NCBI GenBank assembly: GCA_023134955.1
Contig: JAGLUC010000482.1
Span: 1 to 5,551, forward strand
DNA length: 5,551 nucleotides
Direction of reading: 5' to 3'
Source of the DNA: Methylococcales bacterium
GTDB lineage: Bacteria; Pseudomonadota; Gammaproteobacteria; Methylococcales; Methylomonadaceae
The position numbers were made by a program, and so were the translations under genes. Positions 1 to 5,551 of this stretch are shown here, piece after piece. The notes beneath the pieces are model-generated. The model saw only the letters and a list, made by a program, of their open reading frames with translations, ran no database searches and had not been told where the DNA came from. How positions within the stretch are numbered: position 1 is the first letter of the stretch; each line of letters starts with the position of its first letter.

Positions 1-113
1 CCCAACTTACTGGGTGTTGTACTAGGCACTTGAATGAGGTATTCTTAAACGTAAAGAGTATATTACAATGACGGAAGCTTATAGGTAAATTATAAAACTT
101 AAAAGATTTGAAT

Positions 114-788
114 ATGTCGATTAAAGATTGGCCTGCGAATGAACGCCCTCGTGAAAAATTGTTGCTTAAAGGTTCTAATGCATTAACGGATGCGGAATTG
201 TTGGCTATTTTTCTGCGCACAGGTATTGCTGGGAAAACGGCGGTTGATTTGGCCAGGGATTTGTTGAATGAGTTTGGCTCATTACAAGCCTTATTAGATG
301 CTGATGAGAATCGTTTTTGCCAAGGTAAGGGCTTGGGTAGCGCAAAGTATGCACAATTACAGGCGGTGTTAGAAATGGCTAAACGACATTTTGTTGAAGT
401 ATTGCAGAGAGGCGATGCTTTAACCAGCCCACATGCCACTCGTGCTTATTTGAGTGCCCAATTACGAGGCTATAGCTATGAGGTCTTTGCTTGTTTGTTC
501 CTGGATAATCAACATCGAGTGATTCAATTGGAAGAACTTTTTCGGGGAACTATAGATGGAGCGAGTGTTTATCCCAGAGAAGTTGCCAAAAGGGCTCTGT
601 TTCATAATGCGGCGGCGGTTATTTTTGCTCATAACCATCCATCAGGTATTAATGAACCAAGCCAAGCTGATAAACAAATTACGGATAAATTAAAGCAAGC
701 TTTAAATTTATTTGATATTCGAGTATTAGATCATTTTATTATTGGAGATGGTCAGCCTTATTCTTTTTCAGAACATGGTTTGTTGTAG
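114..788 (+). CDS. radC: RadC family JAB/MPN-domain protein (UPF0758)
   Basis: Intact RadC-family protein of 224 aa, matching the family's usual length of about 220-230. The N-terminal part has the NERPREKLL motif (residues 9-17) and the ALTDAELLAIFLRTG segment, followed by a helix-hairpin-helix-like stretch around GKGLGSAKYAQL (71-82). The C-terminal JAB/MPN metalloprotease-like domain keeps its metal site: Glu123 in YEVF, His173 and His175 in HNHPSG, and Asp186 in PSQAD. The start is placed at ATG 114 because the only upstream in-frame alternative is a TTG two codons earlier and the family begins near here; the ribosome site is weak (AAAAGA). Despite its name, the link of RadC to DNA repair is poorly supported, and its biochemical role is unsettled. 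In many gammaproteobacteria it lies near coaBC and rpmB, which are not visible here. The neighbour on the right is convergent. Confidence 0.97.
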   Translation: MSIKDWPANERPREKLLLKGSNALTDAELLAIFLRTGIAGKTAVDLARDLLNEFGSLQALLDADENRFCQGKGLGSAKYAQLQAVLEMAKRHFVEVLQRGDALTSPHATRAYLSAQLRGYSYEVFACLFLDNQHRVIQLEELFRGTIDGASVYPREVAKRALFHNAAAVIFAHNHPSGINEPSQADKQITDKLKQALNLFDIRVLDHFIIGDGQPYSFSEHGLL

Positions 789-874
789 ATGAGCCAAATC
801 TCCAGAAATATAAATCCTGTTTTTTTAAATTTAGGTATTGAGTTTCAAGAAAATATCAAGAGGAATAGATTATT

Positions 875-1282
875 TTAATTGCGGCGAAGAATTTTACCGT
901 ATTGAGTGTCAGCATCCCAGTCATCCCAAATAATGGCGGGATATACAATTTCTTTGGTTGGCAATGCTGCAGTAGTAAGGTCAAGAAAGCCGACACCTGT
1001 ACGACCAAACATATTAAGCACACCTTTAAAAAACCCAGCCGTTAGACCGTAAATTAGATTGCTATCATTGGTGGTATTAACAATGTTTTTGGGGATTTCT
1101 AATGGGGCAGTGGCAAGATTAAGAAGACCATGAAGCGCTTTGGTGCTAGTTTTAGCTATATAGCTCCGTTTATTTCTATTTTGCTCATCATAAATACGAT
1201 CATCACGATCATCTGCAAAGCAGGTGGGTGCGAGAGTGGTTAAAAAACTAGCAAGTATAAGAGAAAGTGCTACCTTGTTCAT
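875..1282 (-). CDS. Exported small protein, exosortase system-associated TIGR04073-like
   Basis: Small exported protein of 135 aa. Residues 1-23 form a signal peptide (Lys3, a hydrophobic core over about 4-19, probable cleavage after CFA, leaving DDRDD at the mature N-terminus); no lipobox is present. The mature part contains KALHGLLNLATAPLEIPKN (48-66), YGLTAGFFKGV (78-88) and GRTGVGFLDLTT (93-104), ending in YPAIIWDDWD (114-123). This pattern of a conserved LEIPKN segment, a Gly-rich helix and an RTGVG motif matches my recollection of the family named exosortase system-associated protein TIGR04073; its molecular function is unknown. The start is ATG 1282, which has GGGA six bases upstream; an in-frame TTG at 1306 would put extra residues ahead of the signal peptide and is less likely. 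The gene is convergent with radC and apparently monocistronic. No exosortase, PEP-CTERM protein or polysaccharide gene is present in this window, so any functional tie is inference. Confidence 0.8.
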   Translation of the reverse strand: MNKVALSLILASFLTTLAPTCFADDRDDRIYDEQNRNKRSYIAKTSTKALHGLLNLATAPLEIPKNIVNTTNDSNLIYGLTAGFFKGVLNMFGRTGVGFLDLTTAALPTKEIVYPAIIWDDWDADTQYGKILRRN

Positions 1283-1351
1283 AATAGATCCCGTCAATTG
1301 ATTCAATTTATAAGTTAATATAAATAATGAGTATAGCAGAGCTTTTTTGTT

Positions 1352-1556
1352 TTACTTTTTTAATGCTTTAGCAAAAGCATTAGTCATAGTTCCTTGAGGT
1401 TCAGGTAGCCGTTTTGTTCGATGTTGTTTGTGCTGCTGTGTAGTTTGTGGCTTTTTAAGGTTTGTTTTAATATCAGATTCATCTGTATTTTTTTTTTGAT
1501 AAAGCAATCCGATTACCTGCCGCATCAACTTCCAAAATTAACAGTGACATAGCCTT
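1352..1556 (-). pseudogene. tex: Decayed 3' end of tex (S1-domain RNA-binding protein), frameshifted
   Basis: About 68 codons resemble the C-terminus of Tex, a transcription accessory protein of about 770-790 aa that ends in an S1 RNA-binding domain and a basic, low-complexity tail. Reading the minus strand from about 1556, one frame gives LLILEVDAAGNRIALSKKK, like the last strands of the S1 domain in Tex (the E. coli protein has VLEVDLQRKRIALTMR). That frame stops at a TGA just after a run of ten A (T10 on the + strand, 1488-1497). With nine A the reading would continue as NTDESDIK, then a Gln/Lys/His-rich tail, and end in GTMTNAFAKALKK and TAA at 1352-1354, a typical Tex terminus. The other 90% of Tex is absent because an intact ZIP gene begins immediately upstream. 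I infer a relic left by a deletion or rearrangement. The upstream boundary is approximate. Confidence 0.75.
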
Positions 1557-1558
1557 GG

Positions 1559-2395
1559 CTAATGATTACGTTCTTCTATCTGCATATTAAAGCCATCAAC
1601 CTCAATATCATGGGCAATTTCATGTAAAGAGCTGATGACTAAAACACCTGCCAGAATTAAAATTATCTGATGTACCGAGGTTTTTATATCGGTTTTTTTA
1701 TGTAGAGAGGGTATTAAGTCTGCTACCGCAATATAAATAAAACTTGATGAGGCCAATGCTAAAAAGAAGGGCAATATCTCATGCAAGTCTTCCAGGCTGT
1801 AATAGGCCAAAACGCCGCCGATAATGGTCGTAAGGCTGGCTAATATATTGTAAAATAATGCCTTGGATTTGCTGTATCCACTATGTAAAAGAATCGCAAA
1901 ATCACCCACTTCTTGTGGTATTTCATGTGCTGCAACTGCTAAGCTGGTGACTATGCCTAGCTTTACATCCGTTAAAAAAGCGGCGGCAATTAATACGCCA
2001 TCAACAAAGTTATGAATTCCATCACCAATAATGATTAGTGTCCCTGCTGATTTATGCCCGTCATTATGATGTTCTTCAGCATGAGCCTCACAAGATTCAG
2101 AATGACAATGTCTCCAGATTAATAGTTTTTCCAATATAAAGAAACCAAGAATTCCCGCTAATATTGTCCCTGATAAGGTTTGAAATTGTTCTGGTTTGAC
2201 TTCTTCAAAGGCATGAGGGATTAATCCCCAAAAAGCTACTGCAAGTAAGGCTCCAATCGCAAAACTAATGCCATAAGGCAAAACCTTGTTTCTTTGTTTT
2301 TCTGGCAACAATAAAAATATGCCAGCAGCCAAAACACTTAATACGCCACCAATGGCAGTAAAAATGATAATTAATATCAATAATTCCAAGATCAA
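1559..2395 (-). CDS. ZIP-family divalent metal transporter
   Basis: Integral inner-membrane protein of 278 aa with about eight hydrophobic segments (near residues 3-30, 40-60, 73-95, 118-142, 146-172, 176-199, 207-230 and 242-258), the ZIP topology. The transport-site motifs are intact: HNFVDG (128-133) in TM4 and HEIPQEVGDFAILL (157-170) in TM5, the latter closest to the KE4/ZIP7-like branch rather than ZupT. A loop after TM3 (96-114, HCHSESCEAHAEEHHNDGH) is rich in His, Cys and Glu, as in zinc-handling ZIPs. The likely substrate is Zn(II), possibly Fe or Mn; direction and specificity cannot be read from sequence. There is no ATG start: TTG 2395 overlaps the pgeF stop as TTGA, while TTG 2389 is better spaced (nine bases) from GGAG within the GGAGAG ribosome site. 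The protein carries HEIAH (258-262) near its C-terminus. It is probably translated as the last gene of rluD-pgeF-ZIP. Confidence 0.94.
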   Translation of the reverse strand: MILELLILIIIFTAIGGVLSVLAAGIFLLLPEKQRNKVLPYGISFAIGALLAVAFWGLIPHAFEEVKPEQFQTLSGTILAGILGFFILEKLLIWRHCHSESCEAHAEEHHNDGHKSAGTLIIIGDGIHNFVDGVLIAAAFLTDVKLGIVTSLAVAAHEIPQEVGDFAILLHSGYSKSKALFYNILASLTTIIGGVLAYYSLEDLHEILPFFLALASSSFIYIAVADLIPSLHKKTDIKTSVHQIILILAGVLVISSLHEIAHDIEVDGFNMQIEERNH

Positions 2396-3129
2396 TCTCT
2401 CCAGATGAGTGTTGCCATTCGGCCTGTTTCGCCATCACGACGATATGAAAAAAAACGTTGTTGTTCTGTCACGGTGCAAAAATTACCGCCATATATTTGT
2501 GTAATACCTAATGTGGTTAGCTCAATACGGGCTAGTTGATATATATCAGCCAAATATTTATTTTGTCCTGCTTTTTTAAATTTAGTTGCTTTAAATGCAG
2601 TTGCAAATTTGGCTGATTTTCCCACAAAGTGTTGCTTAATCTCTGCCCCCACTTCAAATCTATCTACTCCAATTGCGGGTCCTAACCAGGCTATTATATT
2701 TGTGCTGTCCAGTTTATTAACAGTATTACTAATAATGTCTGTTAGCAAACTTCGCCATCCCCCGTGAATCGCTGCAATTTTAGTCCCATCATTTGTAGCG
2801 AGCAAGATAGGTAAGCAATCTGCGGTTAAAATAGCACAAATACAATTCGCTTGGTCTGTATAACTGGCATCAGCTTGTTCCATTGTTTCCATTTGGTCTG
2901 CTTTTACTACTTGGCTGCCATGAACTTGCTGTAACCATTTTGGTTCAGATGGAAGCTGCAGCATATCCATTATTATTTTTCGATTAGCCTGTACATTTTT
3001 AGCTTGATCATTTACATGATCGGCTGGATTTAAGCTGTCAAAAGGACTATGGCTTACCCCACCTGAGCGTAATGTAACCGCTGCATGTATGTTTTTTGCC
3101 ACAGGCCAGTCAGGTTTAATCCAGTTCAT
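2392..3129 (-). CDS. pgeF: Peptidoglycan editing factor / laccase-domain YfiH family protein
   Basis: Full-length YfiH/PgeF (DUF152) protein of 245 aa, cytosolic. The three metal/catalytic residues are visible: His70 in QQVHGSQVV, Cys105 in LTADCLPILL and His122 in AAIHGGWRSLL. Also conserved are TLRSGGVS near the N-terminus (19-26), GPAIG..RFEVG (150-161) and the C-terminal FFSYRRDG.TGRMATLIW (226-243). In E. coli the protein prevents wrong incorporation of serine into peptidoglycan stems; homologues have been described as purine nucleoside phosphorylases or multicopper-like polyphenol oxidases, so the exact in vivo reaction remains debated. The ATG lies inside the end of rluD (14-nt overlap) with GGA five bases away as ribosome site, which implies co-translation. 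The gene order rluD-pgeF is conserved in gammaproteobacteria. Confidence 0.96.
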   Translation of the reverse strand: MNWIKPDWPVAKNIHAAVTLRSGGVSHSPFDSLNPADHVNDQAKNVQANRKIIMDMLQLPSEPKWLQQVHGSQVVKADQMETMEQADASYTDQANCICAILTADCLPILLATNDGTKIAAIHGGWRSLLTDIISNTVNKLDSTNIIAWLGPAIGVDRFEVGAEIKQHFVGKSAKFATAFKATKFKKAGQNKYLADIYQLARIELTTLGITQIYGGNFCTVTEQQRFFSYRRDGETGRMATLIWRD

Positions 3130-4060
3130 CTTTTTCCAGCACTTCTAATAAATGAGCCATATCCTCAGGCATTGGCAGTTCCCATTCGCAATATTCATCT
3201 GTTTCTGGGTGCTGTAAACCCAGTCTGGTTGCATGTAGGGCTTGGCGCTTAAAGGCTCGTAAAACTTGTTCAAGCTCTTTGCTGCAATTTGCAGGCATTT
3301 GAAAACGTCCACCATAAACCGGGTCACCCACTAAAGGGTAATTAATATAAGCCATATGAACCCTAATTTGATGCGTTCTTCCGGTTTCCAGCTTTACTCT
3401 AATGAGCGTATTACGTTTAAAACGTTTTTCTAAGCGATAATGTGTCACCGCATGTTTGCCATCTTCCCTGACAGTATGCCGTTTACGATCCGCAGGGTGA
3501 CGACCTAACGGTTCATCAATAGTTCCCCCAGCTGTCATCCAGCCTTTGACTAAAGCTAAATATTCTCTGGTAATCGATCTTTCTTGTAATTGAGTGGACA
3601 GGCTATGGTGGGCTTTTAAGGTTTTTGCCACCATTAACAAGCCACTGGTATCCTTATCCAGCCTATGTACAATACCTGCTCTCGGCAAGGTTTTTAACGA
3701 AGGCGCATGATTTAATAAGGCATTAACCAAAGTCCCATGCCAGTGCCCCACTGCTGGATGAACCACTAGCCCAGCGGGCTTATTAACAATAAGAATGGAA
3801 TCATCTTCATAGATAATATCAAGTGGAATATCTTCTGCCTCATATTCCATCACTTCTTCGGCTTCTGCATCAAGCTCTACCAGCTCTTCACCATCAACCT
3901 TGTCTTTTGCTTTAAGTGTTTTTTGATTAACCGTTACTCGTCCGGATTTAATCCAGGTTTGTAACTTACTACGGGAATAGTCAGGAAACATTTCAGCCAG
4001 GCATTGGTCAAGTCTCATGCCTGCCATTTCTTCGGGTATTTTTGCAGTTAATATAGCCAT
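3116..4060 (-). CDS. rluD: 23S rRNA pseudouridine(1911/1915/1917) synthase RluD
   Basis: RluA-family pseudouridine synthase of 314 aa (E. coli RluD is 326 aa). An S4 RNA-binding domain covers about residues 15-75 (MRLDQCLAEMFPDYSRSKLQTWIKSG). The catalytic domain follows: NKPAGLVVHPA (93-103), the active-site motif GIVHRLDKDTSGLL (129-142) with nucleophilic Asp135, REYLALVKG (165-173), and LETGRTHQIRVHM (224-236). It would isomerise three uridines in helix 69 of 23S rRNA, at the subunit interface; in E. coli loss of RluD impairs ribosome assembly and growth. Assignment to RluD rather than RluC is supported by the S4 domain, the length and the adjacency to pgeF with divergent bamD. The ATG at 4060 has no recognisable Shine-Dalgarno and is directly preceded by a 12-bp palindrome. 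It is the first gene of a three-gene operon. Confidence 0.97.
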   Translation of the reverse strand: MAILTAKIPEEMAGMRLDQCLAEMFPDYSRSKLQTWIKSGRVTVNQKTLKAKDKVDGEELVELDAEAEEVMEYEAEDIPLDIIYEDDSILIVNKPAGLVVHPAVGHWHGTLVNALLNHAPSLKTLPRAGIVHRLDKDTSGLLMVAKTLKAHHSLSTQLQERSITREYLALVKGWMTAGGTIDEPLGRHPADRKRHTVREDGKHAVTHYRLEKRFKRNTLIRVKLETGRTHQIRVHMAYINYPLVGDPVYGGRFQMPANCSKELEQVLRAFKRQALHATRLGLQHPETDEYCEWELPMPEDMAHLLEVLEKDELD

Positions 4061-4072
4061 ATCAATATTGAT
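4061..4072. repeat. 12-bp perfect palindrome abutting the rluD start
   Basis: ATCAATATTGAT reads the same on both strands and touches the rluD ATG, replacing the expected Shine-Dalgarno. It could be an operator half of the divergent control region or a chance AT-rich palindrome. Confidence 0.5.
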
Positions 4073-4076
4073 TTAC

Positions 4077-4106
4077 GTTATACTCTCAACTCTTTATTCA
4101 TCATAA
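4077..4106 (-). promoter_or_regulatory. rluD: Candidate promoter for the rluD-pgeF-ZIP operon
   Basis: On the minus strand, a TATAAC -10-like box (4077-4082; five of six matches) is preceded at 18 bases by TTATGA (4101-4106; three of six). A start near 4070 would give a very short leader ahead of ATG 4060. The -35 is poor, so this is a suggestion only. Confidence 0.3.
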
Positions 4107-4134
4107 TATGTGGTCAAAAAACCAGTTTCAATGA

Positions 4135-4163
4135 TTGAGCAAGAAAACTCTTAATCTTACAAC
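4135..4163 (+). promoter_or_regulatory. bamD: Candidate sigma-70 promoter for bamD
   Basis: TTGAGC (4135-4140) and TACAAC (4158-4163) are separated by exactly 17 bases, each matching four of six consensus positions. Initiation would fall near 4170, leaving a leader of only about eight bases before ATG 4178, consistent with the missing Shine-Dalgarno but unusually short. A CATAAT box at 4102-4107 is an alternative -10 without a good -35. Confidence 0.35.
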
Positions 4164-4166
4164 GTG

Positions 4167-4176
4167 TTGTTAACAA
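4167..4176. repeat. 10-bp perfect palindrome just before the bamD start
   Basis: TTGTTAACAA is a perfect palindrome one base before the bamD ATG; the preceding bases ACAAC-GT-GTTGT (4159-4170) form an overlapping imperfect dyad. It may be an operator, or chance in AT-rich sequence. Confidence 0.45.
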
Positions 4177-4177
4177 T

Positions 4178-5011
4178 ATGCGATTATTTTTACAAAAAAT
4201 TTTATTTATTTCTTTTTTGACCATTGCTTTACAGGGTTGTGAGGCGTTAAAAAACTTTAAGTTTGGTGATGATGAGATTGAATATCCCGATTGGGATGCC
4301 AAAAAATTTCATGATGAAGCTAAAAAGGCTATGAAATCTGAGAGTTACAAAAAAGCCATCAAACTTTATGAAACACTAGAAATTCGCTATCCATTTGGTG
4401 ATTATGCGGCTCAGGCACAGCTTAATATTGCTTATTCTTATTATAAAAATGATGAGCCTGATGCCGCACTCGCTGCCGCTGATCGTTTTATTAAGCTACA
4501 CCCTAGAAACACCAGCGTCGATTATGCTTATTATTTAAAAGGTTTAATTAATTTTAATCGAAGTATTAGTTTTATTGACCGATATTTGCCCACCGATGCT
4601 TCGCAACGAAATCCAAGTAATATTAAACAGGCTTTAGAAAATTTTACTGAACTCACCCGACGCTTTCCACAAAGTAAATATGTTCCTGATGCCAAACAAC
4701 GGATATTAGCGCTCAGAAATAACTTAGCCATGTATGAAATTCATGTTGCTCGCTTTTATTTAAAGCGCCGCGCTTACATTGCTGCTGCCAATAGAGGTAG
4801 TTATGTGATTAAAGAGTATCAACGTACTCCTGCTGTCCCTTATGCCTTGCAAGTAATGCTGGAAGCTTATACAAAACTGGGCTTAGATGATTTAAGACAT
4901 GACACTGAAAGAATTTATGAGCTTAACTTCCCTGGTGGCTCAATTAAAGAACAATATAAAAATGCTACTATTGCTCAAAAAATCTGGAATTTAATTGGTT
5001 TTGACCAATAG
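4178..5011 (+). CDS. bamD: Outer membrane assembly lipoprotein BamD
   Basis: Lipoprotein of 277 aa with a type II signal peptide: positive start (MRLFLQK), hydrophobic core, and lipobox LQGC with Cys21 as the lipidated residue. The mature protein is all-helical with TPR-like repeats, including FHDEAKKAMKSESYKKAIKLYE (about 44-65), a second around AQAQLNIAYSYYKNDEPDAALAAADRFIKLHP (80-111), a third near VDYAYYLKGLINF (116-128), and more up to about 250. BamD is the essential non-porin partner of BamA in the beta-barrel assembly machine at the periplasmic face of the outer membrane, binding substrate targeting signals. It is about 30 residues longer than the E. coli protein (245 aa). Divergence from rluD is the conserved gammaproteobacterial arrangement. 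The start ATG has no clear Shine-Dalgarno but is fixed by the signal peptide. Confidence 0.96.
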   Translation: MRLFLQKILFISFLTIALQGCEALKNFKFGDDEIEYPDWDAKKFHDEAKKAMKSESYKKAIKLYETLEIRYPFGDYAAQAQLNIAYSYYKNDEPDAALAAADRFIKLHPRNTSVDYAYYLKGLINFNRSISFIDRYLPTDASQRNPSNIKQALENFTELTRRFPQSKYVPDAKQRILALRNNLAMYEIHVARFYLKRRAYIAAANRGSYVIKEYQRTPAVPYALQVMLEAYTKLGLDDLRHDTERIYELNFPGGSIKEQYKNATIAQKIWNLIGFDQ

Positions 5012-5022
5012 TTGTTGTTTTA
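4994..5022 (+). terminator. Weak terminator-like hairpin at the end of bamD
   Basis: ATTGGT (4994-4999) and ACCAAT (5004-5009) form a perfect 6-bp stem with a TTTG loop, overlapping the last bamD codons, followed by the T-rich sequence AGTTGTTGTTTTAT. The stem has only two G-C pairs and the T tract is interrupted, so termination would be inefficient at best. Confidence 0.3.
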
Positions 5023-5146
5023 TTGAGATGCCATACCTTAGGGACATACATGAAATAACGTCGACAACTAATAGTGCGTCAATGTTGTCCTGACTATTTA
5101 GGGTGCTAAAGAATGGCGTAGTAGAGCAATGCAGAGGCAATACAAA

Positions 5147-5386
5147 TTAGATGAAAAAATCTATACGTTCATTTTCAGCCTGTAAAACTTTAACGGCTAC
5201 TGATGTTTCCAGTTCAGATTCTTTTAAACTTAATAAAGGTTTGACTAGATCTGTTGAGTTAAAGTCAGAGCTACCTACTTCATCGTCTGCTACTTGATAG
5301 CTTGCTATTTCATGAGCCGCCTCAGAGGTTTTTTGTTGAGCTGAAGATATTAGATTTAAAGCGCTTGTTGATGGGCTAATGTTCAT
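5147..5386 (-). CDS. Small flagellar rod/hook-like protein (tentative)
   Basis: Small protein of 79 aa without a signal peptide or membrane segment. Two helical regions flank a short acidic middle. The N-terminal part, MNISPSTSALNLISSAQQKT followed by SEAAHEIAS (21-29), resembles the amino-terminal helix of flagellar rod/hook proteins (typically SAL..L..A......ANNIAN). The C-terminal part, DLVKPLLSLKESELETSVAV then KVLQAENERIDFFI (46-79), resembles their carboxy-terminal helix (VEELV.L...Q..YEAN.KV....E..). The large middle domain is missing, so this looks like only the coiled D0 halves joined. Short proteins of this kind are annotated in other genomes as flagellar basal body rod-like; their function is unknown. 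AAGG seven bases before ATG 5386 is a good ribosome site, so it is probably real. No other flagellar gene is in the window. A chance similarity of heptad-like helices cannot be excluded. Confidence 0.6.
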   Translation of the reverse strand: MNISPSTSALNLISSAQQKTSEAAHEIASYQVADDEVGSSDFNSTDLVKPLLSLKESELETSVAVKVLQAENERIDFFI

Positions 5387-5415
5387 TTTGAAACCTTTTG
5401 CTAAAACTTTACCTG

Positions 5416-5444
5416 ATAATACGCCTCTATATGGAAGTTAGAAA
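5416..5444 (-). promoter_or_regulatory. Candidate promoter for the 79-aa flagellar-like gene
   Basis: On the minus strand, TATTAT (5416-5421; five of six matches to the -10) lies 17 bases from TTTCTA (5439-5444; three of six to the -35). The start would be near 5409, giving a leader of about 23 bases that contains the AAGG ribosome site. It looks like a housekeeping promoter and not a sigma-28 flagellar one. Confidence 0.3.
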
Positions 5445-5551
5445 AGAAAAGCTTTAACAAATTTTGATAAATGAGAAATAGCTCACATTTATGTGGGGGG
5501 TAGTATCAAAGAAATGAGGTATCTACACGTCCTGTCCTGAACTTGAAAGAT

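Noticed and set aside
1..113. Weak TTACAA / TAAATT promoter-like pair (63-68, 86-91) and a CCCA/TGGG hairpin before radC
   Set aside because: Only three and four consensus matches in AT-rich DNA; the hairpin stem is four bases.
789..878. A 29-codon open frame whose ATG directly follows the radC stop and which fills the gap to the convergent gene
   Set aside because: No ribosome site, low-complexity Asn/Ile/Phe-rich translation, and RadC already ends at its usual C-terminus, so neither a small gene nor readthrough is supported.
1362..1381. Perfect 8-bp inverted repeat AATGCTTT / AAAGCATT with a 4-base loop, possible terminator
   Set aside because: No T tract follows on either strand; it falls in the Tex-like tail codons for NAFAKAL and is explained by them.
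3145..3327. Minus-strand open frame of 60 codons inside rluD
   Set aside because: It lies in another frame of the well-supported rluD gene and has no recognisable product.
4114..4302. Minus-strand open frame of 62 codons over the bamD start
   Set aside because: Antisense to the bamD signal peptide region, with no recognisable product.
4531..4731. Minus-strand open frame of 66 codons inside bamD
   Set aside because: Shadow of the bamD coding sequence; no motif or ribosome site.
5012..5146. Gap after bamD with GACAAC / GTTGTC inverted repeat and a 21-codon open frame
   Set aside because: Stem of six with a 15-base loop and no ribosome site for the frame; I see no gene or RNA here.
5387..5410. 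TAAAGTTT on the minus strand before the 79-aa gene, like a sigma-28 flagellar -35 element
   Set aside because: No GCCGATAA-like -10 lies 11 bases downstream, and the transcript would start within the coding region.
5482..5500. Hairpin CTCACA / TGTGGG ending in a run of six G
   Set aside because: Short stem with one G-T pair, no T tract and no link to a gene; no function can be supported.
5513..5524. AATGAGGTAT occurs both here and near position 33, hinting at a flanking repeat
   Set aside because: A shared 10-mer is expected by chance several times in a window of this size, and the similarity does not extend cleanly.

Overview
This window is an AT-rich stretch of chromosome from what looks like a gammaproteobacterium. 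The strongest evidence is the divergent pair bamD / rluD-pgeF, a gene order also found in Escherichia coli and many relatives, where clpB often follows pgeF. A small secreted protein of the exosortase-associated TIGR04073 type points, as inference only, towards an environmental group such as the methanotrophic Methylococcales. Most of the window is ordinary core genome. I see no CRISPR array, tRNA, rRNA, insertion sequence or phage gene.

Layout from left to right. Positions 1-113 are a non-coding leader with only a weak promoter-like pattern. radC (114-788, +) encodes an intact JAB/MPN-type protein. A convergent gene (875-1282, -) encodes a 135-aa exported TIGR04073-like protein. The gap 1283-1558 holds a decayed 3' end of tex (about 1352-1556, -): the end of an S1 RNA-binding domain and the typical Tex tail, in two reading frames separated by a run of ten A residues (T on the + strand). 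Next come three tightly packed minus-strand genes: rluD (3116-4060), pgeF (2392-3129, overlapping rluD by 14 nt) and a ZIP-family metal transporter (1559-2395, overlapping the pgeF stop through TTGA). Their overlaps indicate one operon read rluD, then pgeF, then ZIP. bamD (4178-5011, +) diverges from rluD across a 117-bp region with promoter-like elements and two perfect palindromes, each next to a start codon. The last gene (5147-5386, -) encodes a 79-aa protein whose two ends resemble the terminal helices of flagellar rod/hook proteins.

How the genes relate. BamD is an outer-membrane assembly lipoprotein. RluD modifies helix 69 of 23S rRNA, PgeF is a proofreading enzyme linked to peptidoglycan precursors, and the ZIP protein carries divalent metal. 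The ZIP gene sits where clpB often sits, and the tex remnant just beyond it suggests that the region downstream of pgeF has been rearranged. The most unusual items are the tex relic and the mini flagellar-axial-like protein. I find no convincing new multi-gene system here.
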